Shown piece after piece: positions 23,043-31,400 of a stretch of DNA of 32,982 nucleotides (positions are counted from its first letter, which is position 1; each line of letters opens with the position of its first letter). Under the pieces are notes generated by a model. That model saw nothing but the letters and a program-made list of their open reading frames with translations, was not told where the DNA came from and searched no databases. A program made the translations under genes and the position numbers. Source of the stretch: Methanobacteriota archaeon (GTDB taxonomy: Archaea > JAADCQ01 > Methanopyri > Methanopyrales > Methanopyraceae). The stretch covers positions 1 to 32,982 of the forward strand of contig JAMOPY010000012.1 in NCBI GenBank assembly GCA_027064305.1. Reading direction: 5' to 3'.

Positions 23043-23626
23043 CACCGCTCCCCTCGGCGCGTGAAGAGGGCCAGGAACAGCGTCCGCATGCCGGAGAACA
23101 GGGTGCCCCGGGTGACGCGCCGGCCCTCCCCCCAGACCAGGCACAGGGAGTCCACCCTCCAGCCGCGCAGGCGCTCCGAGGCCCGGGCGAACGTCTCGGG
23201 CAGCACCGAGTTGAGCAGGATCCGGTCCCGGACTCGGGTGCGCAGGTCCTCGAGCAGCTCCCCCAGCCGGTCCGAGCCCGAGACGAGCGCGGCGTCCACC
23301 TCGCCGACGTCCTCGAGCGCGTCCGGCGCCTCGCCCTCGATCACCCGAACCCGGTCCAGCGCGCAGAAGTTCCGCAGGTTGGACCGCAGCGAGCGCAGCG
23401 CCCGCTCGTCCCGCTCGACCGCGATCACCTCTCCCCAGGGTCCCACGCACTTCGCCAGCTCCAGCGTGATCGACCCGGAGCCCGCGCCCACCTCCAGAAC
23501 CCGCTCCCCGGGCCGCGGCCGCAGCATGGATATTATCACCGACTTGGCCGGCGGCTTCGTGGGACCGGGCACGCCCTCGGTGGACAACCGCTCGGGGTCG
23601 ATGGGGTTGAGCACGGACCCACCCAC
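23042..23626 (-). CDS. cbiT: Cobalt-precorrin-6B C15-methyltransferase (decarboxylating)
   Basis: A 194-residue CbiT-type enzyme of anaerobic cobalamin synthesis, which methylates C15 and decarboxylates the C12 acetate side chain. The start region IDPERLSTEGVPGPTKPPAK (9-28) corresponds to the family's D-x2-F-x4-G-VP-x-TK lead. The SAM-binding motif is LEVGAGSGSITLELA (44-58), with VIAVERDERALRSLRSNL after it, then VRVIEGEAPDAL and LVSGSDRLGELL. Length fits. The start is GTG at 23626-23624, with an in-frame GTG at 23614. Either start lies inside the 5' end of the divergent cbiL gene. The downstream exported-protein gene overlaps the stop by one base. Confidence 0.9.
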   Translation of the reverse strand: MGGSVLNPIDPERLSTEGVPGPTKPPAKSVIISMLRPRPGERVLEVGAGSGSITLELAKCVGPWGEVIAVERDERALRSLRSNLRNFCALDRVRVIEGEAPDALEDVGEVDAALVSGSDRLGELLEDLRTRVRDRILLNSVLPETFARASERLRGWRVDSLCLVWGEGRRVTRGTLFSGMRTLFLALFTRRGER

Positions 23627-24275
23627 CCTCTACGGGGTGGGGCTGGGACCCGGCGACCCGGAACTGGTCACCCGGCGGGCGGAGGAGGTGATCCGCAGCG
23701 TCCCCGTGGTGATGGTCCCGTTCGTGGGGGCCTCAAGCCGGGCGGCGAGGGTGGTCCGGGAGCTGGACCCGGAGGCGGTGATCGTCGGGTATCCGGCCCC
23801 GATGACGCGGGACGAGCGGGAGCGCGAAAAAGCTTACCGGGAGGCGGCCAGGATCGCCGAGGAGCTGCTCGAGGAGCACGGAAGGGTGGCCGTCTGCAAC
23901 CTGGGCGACATCACGCTGTACTCCACCTTCTGGCACCTCGTGGACCGGCTGCGGCTGGACGTCCGGGTGAGTCTGGTGCCGGGGGTCCCGGCCGGACTGC
24001 TCTGCGCGGCCCGGGTGGAGCGACCGCTGGTCATGGGGGACGAGCGGCTGCTCGTGTGCACCCGGGAGCCCCCCGAGCGGTTGCTGGACGGGGTGGGCGC
24101 GGTCATCCTGTACAAGCCGACCGAGCGCGGGATCCGGCTGCTTCTGGAGCGCGGGTTCCGGGTGTATCTGTGCCGGAGCCTGGGCTTCCCCGAGGAGGAG
24201 GTGAGGCGGGTTCGGGAGCCGGAGCGCCCCGGGTACCTGTGCACCGTGATCGCGCTCCGGGAGGGGGAGGGGTAA
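23601..24275 (+). CDS. cbiL: Cobalt-precorrin-2 C20-methyltransferase
   Basis: A 224-residue tetrapyrrole methylase that adds a methyl group at C20 of (cobalt-)precorrin-2 in cobalamin synthesis. The family start is LYGVGLGPGDPELVTRRAEE (about 10-29). AVCNLGDITLYSTFWHLVDR in the middle matches the L-G-D-P-x-x-Y-S-T pattern of CbiL, with isoleucine in place of proline, and VSLVPGVPAGLLCAARV follows. The ATG at 23601 is chosen; TTG 23607 and GTG 23580 are in frame and possible. It is divergent from cbiT with overlapping 5' ends, and its stop is one base before polB, so the polymerase is likely on the same transcript. Confidence 0.9.
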   Translation: MGLSTDPPTLYGVGLGPGDPELVTRRAEEVIRSVPVVMVPFVGASSRAARVVRELDPEAVIVGYPAPMTRDEREREKAYREAARIAEELLEEHGRVAVCNLGDITLYSTFWHLVDRLRLDVRVSLVPGVPAGLLCAARVERPLVMGDERLLVCTREPPERLLDGVGAVILYKPTERGIRLLLERGFRVYLCRSLGFPEEEVRRVREPERPGYLCTVIALREGEG

Positions 24276-24276
24276 C

Positions 24277-26772
24277 GTGCTCCGGAGCGTGTGGGTGGAC
24301 TACTCGCGCAAGGGCAGCCCCGACGTCGTCTTCGTGGGTCGGCGCCGGGACGGGGAGCCCGCGGCCCTGGTGGTGAAGGGCTTCCGGCCCTACTTCTACG
24401 TGGAGGCGGAGGAGGGGTTCGACCCGGATCGGCTGGAGGGTCTATCGGGCGTCGTCGAGGTGCGGGAGGTGGAGCGCCGGCACCCGTACTCCGTGGAGGA
24501 GCGAGTCAGCCTCTACCAGGTGCTGGTCACCTACCCGAAGGTCGTGCCGAGGCTCCGGGAGCGGGTCAAGGAGCTGGACGGCGTGCGGGAGGTGTACGAG
24601 GCGGACATTCCCTTCGTGCGCCGCGCGGCCATCGATCTCAACGTGCCGCCCGCGTCCGAGATCGACGTTGACGGGCTGAGGGAGGGCTCGTGGTCCGGGC
24701 TCCCGGCCTACTTCGCGGACGCGGAGGAGGCCCGCGAGCTGGAGCACCGACCCTACCCGCTGGACGAGCTGGTGGTGGCCAGCTTCGACATCGAGGTGCT
24801 GGCCGAGCCCGGGACGACCACGGAGGGCTCGGCCGGGCCGGTGATCGCGATCAGCTTCGCGTACCGGACGCCGGACGGCGAGCGCGGGAACTACGTGTTC
24901 ACGTGGAAGGGGGAGGAGGCGGAGTTCACCGTGGACGGCGTGGAGACTGAGGTCGTCGTCTGCGAGTCCGAGGCCGCGATGCTGCGCGAGTTCGTCGAGC
25001 GGTTCCGTCGGGTGGACCCGGACGTGGTGTTCACGTACAACGGGGACGAGTTCGACCTCCCGTACCTGAAGCGGCGGGCGGACCGGCTGGGGCTGGACGT
25101 GGGCCGGCTCGCCCGACCGCCCGGGAAGCGGGGCGTGATCATCAAGCCGGGCGCGGCCCGGCGGGCTTCCGACATCTTCGGGCGGGCGCACGTGGACCTG
25201 TACCACACGGCGCAGAAGAACCTCAAGCTGGAGCGGTTCACGCTGGAGGAGGCCGTCCGCGACGTGCTGGGGGTGGAGAAGGAGGAGCTGGAGCTGGCCG
25301 AGATCAACGAGGCCTGGAAGCGCGGGGACCTGGAGCGGTTGTTCCGGTACTCGGCCGAGGATGCGCACTACACGCTCGAGCTGGGCCTGGAGCTCGCGCA
25401 GGTTGAGCTGGAGCTGTCCTACCTGACCCGGCTGCCCCTGCCGGATGCCGTCCGGTTCAGCTTCGGGCAGCTGGCCGAGTGGCGGGCGCTCTACCGGGCC
25501 CACCACGAGGGGATCCTGGCCCCGAACAAGCCCTCCCGGGACGAGTACGAGCGGAGACGCCGGGAGGAGTACAAGGGCGCCATCGTCTTCGAGCCGAAGA
25601 TCGGGCTGCACGAGCACGTCGTGTGCGTCGACTTCGCCAGCCTGTACCCGAACGTGATGGTCCACCACAACATCTCCCCGGACACGTTCGACTGCGACTG
25701 CTGCCCCGAGGTCACGGTCGAGGAGGCCGACGACCCCACCGAGGCGACCGTCGCCCCGGGCGTGGGACACAAGTTCTGCCGGAGGCGGGAGGGGTTCTTC
25801 CCCCGGCTGGTGAAGCGCCTGATCGAGCGGCGCCGGGAGTACAAGGCCCGGCTGCGCGAGGTGGACCCGGACGAGGAGCCCGAGCGGTACCGGCTCCTCG
25901 ACGTGCGTCAGCAGGCCTACAAGGTCCTGGCGAACAGTTACTACGGCTACATGGGCTGGGCGAACGCGCGCTGGTACTGCCGGGAGTGCGCGGAGAGCGT
26001 GACCGCCTGGGGCCGGTACTACATCCGCGAGGTCCGGAGGATCGCGGAGGAGGAGTACGGGCTGAGGGTCGTGTACGGGGACACGGACTCCCTCTTCCTG
26101 AAACTCCCCGGGGCCGACCTCTCCGAGACGATCGACCGGGTGAAGGAGTTCCTGGAGGACGTGAACCGGCGGCTGCCCGTCGAGCTCGAACTCGAGGACG
26201 TGTACGAGCGCATCCTGTTCGTGACCAAGAAGAAGTACGCCGGGTACACGACCGACGGCAAGATCGTGACGAAGGGGCTCGAGGCCGTCCGCCGCGACTG
26301 GGCCCCCATCGCGCGGGAGACCCAGCGCCGGGTGCTCGAGCGCATCCTCAAGGACAACGACCCCGACGCGGCCCTGAAGGAGATCCACCGCGTGCTCGAG
26401 CGCCTGCGCTCCGGCGAGGTGGACCTGGACGAGCTCGCCGTCACCTCCCAGCTCACGAAGAAGCCCTCCGAGTACGTCCAAAAGGGGCCCCACGTCCGCG
26501 CGGCCCAGCGGCTCGCCCGGTACCTGGGCACCGAGCCCGAGCCCGGCACCATCGTCCGCTACGTGATCGTCCGCGGTCCCGGCAGCGTCAGCGACAAGGC
26601 CTACCCCGTCGAGCTGGCCCGGGAGGAGGGCAAGGAGCCGGACATCGACTACTACATCGAGCACCAGATCCTGCCCGCCGTCGAGCGCATCATGAAGGCC
26701 CTCGGGTACTCACGGGGGCAGATCGTGGGCGAGTCGACCGCCCAGAAGACGCTCGACCAGTTCCTGGGGTAA
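24277..26772 (+). CDS. polB: DNA polymerase B family, with 3'-5' exonuclease
   Basis: An 831-residue family B DNA polymerase. Exonuclease motifs are complete: Exo I FDIEVL with Asp171 and Glu173, Exo II YNGDEFD (254-260), Exo III Tyr358-x3-Asp362. Polymerase motifs are DFASLYP (452-458), KVLANSYYG (549-557) and YGDTDS (600-605), then KKKYAG. Cysteines in the DCDCC segment (472-476), at 501, and at 568 and 571 match places where thermophilic archaeal enzymes form stabilising disulfides. No intein interrupts the conserved motifs. It is about 55 residues longer than Pyrococcus PolB. The start is GTG 24277, one base after the cbiL stop. The radical SAM gene follows seven bases after the stop. Confidence 0.97.
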   Translation: MLRSVWVDYSRKGSPDVVFVGRRRDGEPAALVVKGFRPYFYVEAEEGFDPDRLEGLSGVVEVREVERRHPYSVEERVSLYQVLVTYPKVVPRLRERVKELDGVREVYEADIPFVRRAAIDLNVPPASEIDVDGLREGSWSGLPAYFADAEEARELEHRPYPLDELVVASFDIEVLAEPGTTTEGSAGPVIAISFAYRTPDGERGNYVFTWKGEEAEFTVDGVETEVVVCESEAAMLREFVERFRRVDPDVVFTYNGDEFDLPYLKRRADRLGLDVGRLARPPGKRGVIIKPGAARRASDIFGRAHVDLYHTAQKNLKLERFTLEEAVRDVLGVEKEELELAEINEAWKRGDLERLFRYSAEDAHYTLELGLELAQVELELSYLTRLPLPDAVRFSFGQLAEWRALYRAHHEGILAPNKPSRDEYERRRREEYKGAIVFEPKIGLHEHVVCVDFASLYPNVMVHHNISPDTFDCDCCPEVTVEEADDPTEATVAPGVGHKFCRRREGFFPRLVKRLIERRREYKARLREVDPDEEPERYRLLDVRQQAYKVLANSYYGYMGWANARWYCRECAESVTAWGRYYIREVRRIAEEEYGLRVVYGDTDSLFLKLPGADLSETIDRVKEFLEDVNRRLPVELELEDVYERILFVTKKKYAGYTTDGKIVTKGLEAVRRDWAPIARETQRRVLERILKDNDPDAALKEIHRVLERLRSGEVDLDELAVTSQLTKKPSEYVQKGPHVRAAQRLARYLGTEPEPGTIVRYVIVRGPGSVSDKAYPVELAREEGKEPDIDYYIEHQILPAVERIMKALGYSRGQIVGESTAQKTLDQFLG

Positions 26773-26779
26773 CCCCCGC

Positions 26780-28420
26780 GTGCGGGTCGCCATCGTCGAC
26801 GGGTACACCGACGAGCCCGCGGGACTCGGCGTCCCGCCCTACCTCGGCACCCACCCCCGGTACGCCTACGGGGCCGCCCGGGCCGCCGGCGCCTCCGAGG
26901 TCCGCTACGTTCCCATCGAGCGGGTGAGGGAGGGGAAGGTCGACCTCGACCGCTTCGACGTGGTCGTGGGCATCTGCGGCGTGCACACACCGGGCCGGTA
27001 CCTCGGCGCCGAACCCGCGGACCTGAGCGAAATGCTCGAGATCCTGCGGGGCACGGACGCGATCACCGTCCTCGGCGGTCCGGCCGCCCAGTCCGGCCAC
27101 GGCCGGATCGGGGGCGAGCCCCCGGAGACCGAGATCGAGGGCGTGGACCTCGTCGCCACCGGGGACGTCGAGGCGGTCGTGCACGACCTCGTCCGCGAGG
27201 GCTCACCCGAGGCCGTGGACCCGGAGCGCGAGCGCACGATCGAGGAGCTCCGGGAGTACGCGGTCAAGGGCGCCCCCGCCGCCCGCGAGCACGTGGACTA
27301 CCCCGACGCCGTGATCGCCGAGCTGGAGACCTACCGAGGCTGCCCCCGGTACCTCACCGGCGGCTGCTCCTTCTGCACGGAGGTCCCGAGGTACGGGAAG
27401 CCCGAGTTCCGGCCCCCGGAGCACGTCATCGAGGAGGTGAAGGCGCTCTACCGGGTCGGCGTACGACACTTCCGACTGGGCCGACAGCCGTGCATCTACT
27501 CCTACCTGGCCCGGGGAATCGGCGAGACCGAGCGTCCCCGACCCAACCCCGAGGCCCTGCGCCGCCTGCTGCGCGGGATCAACGCGGTCGCCCCGGACCT
27601 GCTCACGCTCCACGTCGACAACGCCAACCCCGCCGTCATCGCCGAGCACCCGGAGGAGTCACGGGAGGTCACGAAGCTCCTCGTCCGGTACGGGACGCCC
27701 GGGAACGTGCTCGCCTTCGGCATCGAGACGTTCGACGAGCGCGTCGCCAAGCGCAACAACCTCAACGTCCGATCCCGGGAGGAGGCGTTCCGCGCCGTCC
27801 GCGTCGTGACCTCGATCGGCCGCATCCGCGGGTGGAACGGCCTCCCGTACGTGCTTCCCGGGATCAACCTCGTGTGCGGACTGATCGGCGAGGACCGCGA
27901 GCGCTACCGGACCGACGAGCGCGCTCTCAGGGAGCTGGTGGAGCGGGGCCTCGTCGTCCGGCGCATCAACGTGCGCAACGTCGTCCCCTTCCCCGGCACG
28001 GAGATGGAGCGGCACGGGACCCGATGGCTCGAGCGGAACCGGAAGCGGGCGGTCGCCTTCAAGCGGTTCGTCCGGGAGGAGATCGACCCGAAGCTGCTCC
28101 GACGCGTCGCCCCGAAGGGGACCGTCCTCCGGCGCCTCCGCGTGGAGCCCCGTAAGCCCGAGTTCGCCCGGCAGATCGGCTCCTACCCGATCGCGTGCCG
28201 GCTGGTGGCCGAGCGGAGACCCGGGGAGTGGATCGACGGGCTCGTGGTGGGGCACGGGGCGCGCTCCGTGGAGGTCGTCCCGCTACCGATCCGCAGGGAG
28301 GACGGGCCGGACACGCTCGCCCGGCTCCCCGGGGTCGGCCGAAAGGAGGCGCTGGACGCGTTCCTGAGGGGGCGCCGACCGCGCGTCCCGTACGCCCTAC
28401 CCGGCTGGTTCGAGCTCTGA
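26780..28420 (+). CDS. COG1031-type radical SAM protein with C-terminal helix-hairpin-helix
   Basis: A 546-residue protein. The N-terminus (VAIVDGYTDEPAGLGVPP; VVVGICGVHTPGRYLG; ITVLGGPAAQSG) resembles the B12-binding-like fold of methylthiotransferase relatives. The radical SAM core has cysteines 188, 196 and 199 in ETYRGCPRYLTGGCSFCTE, giving a Cx7CxxC spacing typical of COG1031 rather than Cx3CxxC. Later marks are HFRLGRQPCIYSY, TLHVDNANPAVIAEHPEES, FGIETFDERVAKRNNLN, and LPGINLVCGLIGED. The C-terminal 40 residues contain a helix-hairpin-helix (LPGVGRKEALDAFLRG, about 513-528), suggesting DNA or RNA contact. Substrate and product are unknown. The start is GTG 26780. It follows polB closely and is likely co-transcribed. 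Confidence 0.85.
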   Translation: MRVAIVDGYTDEPAGLGVPPYLGTHPRYAYGAARAAGASEVRYVPIERVREGKVDLDRFDVVVGICGVHTPGRYLGAEPADLSEMLEILRGTDAITVLGGPAAQSGHGRIGGEPPETEIEGVDLVATGDVEAVVHDLVREGSPEAVDPERERTIEELREYAVKGAPAAREHVDYPDAVIAELETYRGCPRYLTGGCSFCTEVPRYGKPEFRPPEHVIEEVKALYRVGVRHFRLGRQPCIYSYLARGIGETERPRPNPEALRRLLRGINAVAPDLLTLHVDNANPAVIAEHPEESREVTKLLVRYGTPGNVLAFGIETFDERVAKRNNLNVRSREEAFRAVRVVTSIGRIRGWNGLPYVLPGINLVCGLIGEDRERYRTDERALRELVERGLVVRRINVRNVVPFPGTEMERHGTRWLERNRKRAVAFKRFVREEIDPKLLRRVAPKGTVLRRLRVEPRKPEFARQIGSYPIACRLVAERRPGEWIDGLVVGHGARSVEVVPLPIRREDGPDTLARLPGVGRKEALDAFLRGRRPRVPYALPGWFEL

Positions 28421-28424
28421 TCCA

Positions 28425-31400
28425 TCACCACCTCGGCGGTTTCCCGGTCATCTCACGGCGTTTCCAGAGTGCCCCCACCGACAGGGCCAGGAGCGTCAGC
28501 ATCAGGGCCAGCACCCACTCCCAGATTCTCCGGGGCGGCGTGGAGGCGGCACCCGCCCGACGCATCGCGCGGGCGGCCTGAGCCCTCGCCCGCTCGTGGG
28601 ACAACCGGCTCCGAGCGACCTTAGAGGATCTGGGGGCGGCCGCCCGGGACCCGCCGGACGGGGCGGCGGTGGCCGGGGATCCGGCCGCGGCCCGGACCAC
28701 CGGTCGGGCCCCGCGGAGCGAGATCGTCCGGGCGGACCCTCCCCGGCGCCCTCCGGTCAGCCCGACTCGGCCTGTGGGGTTCCTCGCGATCGCGTACGTG
28801 GTCCGGGCCAGCGCGGTGGCGGCCCTGGCGACGTTGGAGACGGCCCGATGGAGAGCGCGCGCGGCGCTGGCGGCCTGGGAGGCGCTGGCGCGGGTGATCG
28901 CCCGGGCAAGGGAGCGCACGGCGGTCGCCGCGGCCCTCAGGGCGGTTCGAAGGGTCTGCCTCGGGCTGACCCGGGTGGGTTGGGCGCCCCCGACGGCTCG
29001 GCCCGATGGGTGGCTACGGGTCGTGACCCTGGTCGCCGGGGATCGGGGACCGGGTCGGGGAGGTGAGGGGGCGGGGGCGATCGTGGTCGTCGGGGCCGTG
29101 GGGGCGGTGGCGGCGCCGAGCCGAGTGAGCTCCCGGATGTCGCGGACGATCTCCGGGTTGTCCAGGGCCTGGTAGGCGGCCACGATGTCGGGGAGCAGCT
29201 GCTGCACGTCCGGGAGGTTGAGGGCGGCCGCCACGCGCTGGACGTAGGCGACGGTGCTCGGGTTGGGGCTCGTGTGGTGGCAGGTGGAGGGTCCGTACCG
29301 GGCCGTCACCCGCGCCCAGGCCCGGACGACCTCGGCCAGGGTCTTCCGGTCCGGGTGCCACAGGCCGGTTCGGGCGGCCTCGACGAGCCAGGACAGCGCG
29401 GACTGCACGTTCGCCCAGCCCAGGGCGGTTCGGGGCCGGTACCTGCCCAGCATGGTGACGACCGTGCGGGCGACCTGGGTCAGCAGCACGTCGCCCACCG
29501 AGCGCGCCTGGCGCATGGTGGAGAGGACGCCGATGAGGTTGCCGAGCCGCTTCTCCACCTCGTGCCAGCCCACGTCCGGATCGTGCGCCATCAGCGCGTG
29601 CCACCAGCTCGGGCTCAGCAGCTCCGAGCGGGTCTCGATGGAGAGCCGCTCGGCCAGGCTCTGCACGCTCGCCGTCATCGGGCTCCGGGCGACGGTGAAG
29701 TACACCAGCGGCTCGCGACCGCGCAGCCGGCGGACGTAGGCGGCCATCCCGCCGACCCACGAGTAGTAGTCGTTGACGTCGATCACGTTGAACGCGTTCA
29801 CGATCTGGTCCACGACCACGTCCACGGTCCGCGACAGCGCCCGGAAGACCCGCAGCGCGGGCACCGCCGCCCGGTAGCCGGTCAGCTCGTCGAGCCGGAC
29901 CTCCGTCCCGTCCGGGGCCTCGACGATGAACGCGTACGCGACGCGGGACTCGAACGATCGCACGATCGGCTCCGTCAGGCGCCGGTCCAGGTCCCCGGAC
30001 CCGGAGACGCCCAGCCCGCGCGTCAGGCTCGACCACCCGAACTCGATGATCCGGTTGACCCCGGTCCCCTGCGGGTCACCCGGGGGCTCCCCGAACACCC
30101 GCGTCGCGGCGAGCCGCTCGTCCACGCCCTCCCGCACGAGCTCCAGGTAGTGCTTCCTCGGGTAGTTCCACTCCGGCGGCTCGTCCAGCCGGCAGACCAT
30201 CCGGGAGGCGAGCGCCAGCAGTCGGACCAGCGGCTCGATCGACGTCATGACCGCGGTGCAGAGGGCGATCACGTCGATCCTCGGCCTCCGCACGGGGACG
30301 CCGTCCACCCGGACCGTGAGCCGGTCCAGCGGGATCACCCGGAGTCCCACGACCCGGCCGGTGCCCGGGTCCCAAACCGGCTTCACACCGAGCAGGTAGA
30401 GGACCTCCGCGATCCCGAGGCCCCCGGAGGTCAGCTCGTGGGCCGCGAACAGGACCACGGTGACGGTCTCCGGCCACCGGTGGTACGTCCGGTAGTACCG
30501 GGCGAGCAGCTCGTCCACGAGCCGCCGGGCCACGTCCCACGCCTCCGGGGTGGGCAGGGTCTCCGGATCGAACGGCACCCCGTTGCGCCCGACGGGGAAG
30601 GCCCGCGGGTTCCACAGCGGCTCCCCGAGCCCGCCCGTGGGCACGTGCCCCCCGGTCAGGAACGTTCGGAGCCCCTCCAGCTCGTACCAACCGGAGCGGA
30701 GCACGTGCACGTACTCCCGGTACGCGTCCGCGAGCATCTTCACCAGGTCCTCGTCGTACTCCCGGGTGACCTTGACCATCCCCTCCGAGGACAGCGCCTC
30801 CGAGAACCGGTCGAGCAGGGTCGAGTACACCCAGGGCTCGTGCAGGATCTGATCCGCCCGGGAGAGTAGGTCCGCGTCGTCCTTGAGCTCACCCTCGTCC
30901 ATCAGGCGCACCCACTCGTCGAGTCGCCTCACCAGCGCCGGCTCGGAGAGAACCAGCCGCAGGAACCGCTCCAGGACCCGGATCGAGGCCTCCCTCAGCC
31001 GGTCGTACAGGTCCGGTCGCTCGTCGAGGAGCCGGTATACCTCCTGCAGCGTGGCCTTGCCCGTGAGGCCCGACACGACCGCCAGGTACGGGACGAAACG
31101 CGGGGCGTACACCATCACCGCCTCCCGCAGCGCGACCTCCGGCGACAGGTCCTCCCCCAGGACGTGCAGCCCGTAGAAGCAGGCCTCACCCCGCAGGCTG
31201 AGCAGGTAGTCGTGCAGCTCGCTCAGGAACTCGTCCGGGTGCTCCAACGCCCACCGCTCCGCGTCCCTCGGGGGCGCCTCGCCACGCTCCTGGAAGATCG
31301 CGCGCACGACCTCCTCCAGCAGGCCCAGCCGCTTGGCCTCCTCCACGATCCGCCGCAGCACCTCCCGCTGGACGGTCGGGCTGCCCCCGTACGCCGAGGC

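Noticed and set aside
22215..23579. A plus-strand open frame running upstream of cbiL
   Set aside because: It is antisense to the exported protein and cbiT, reads as basic low-complexity sequence, and the tetrapyrrole methylase homology begins only after 23601.
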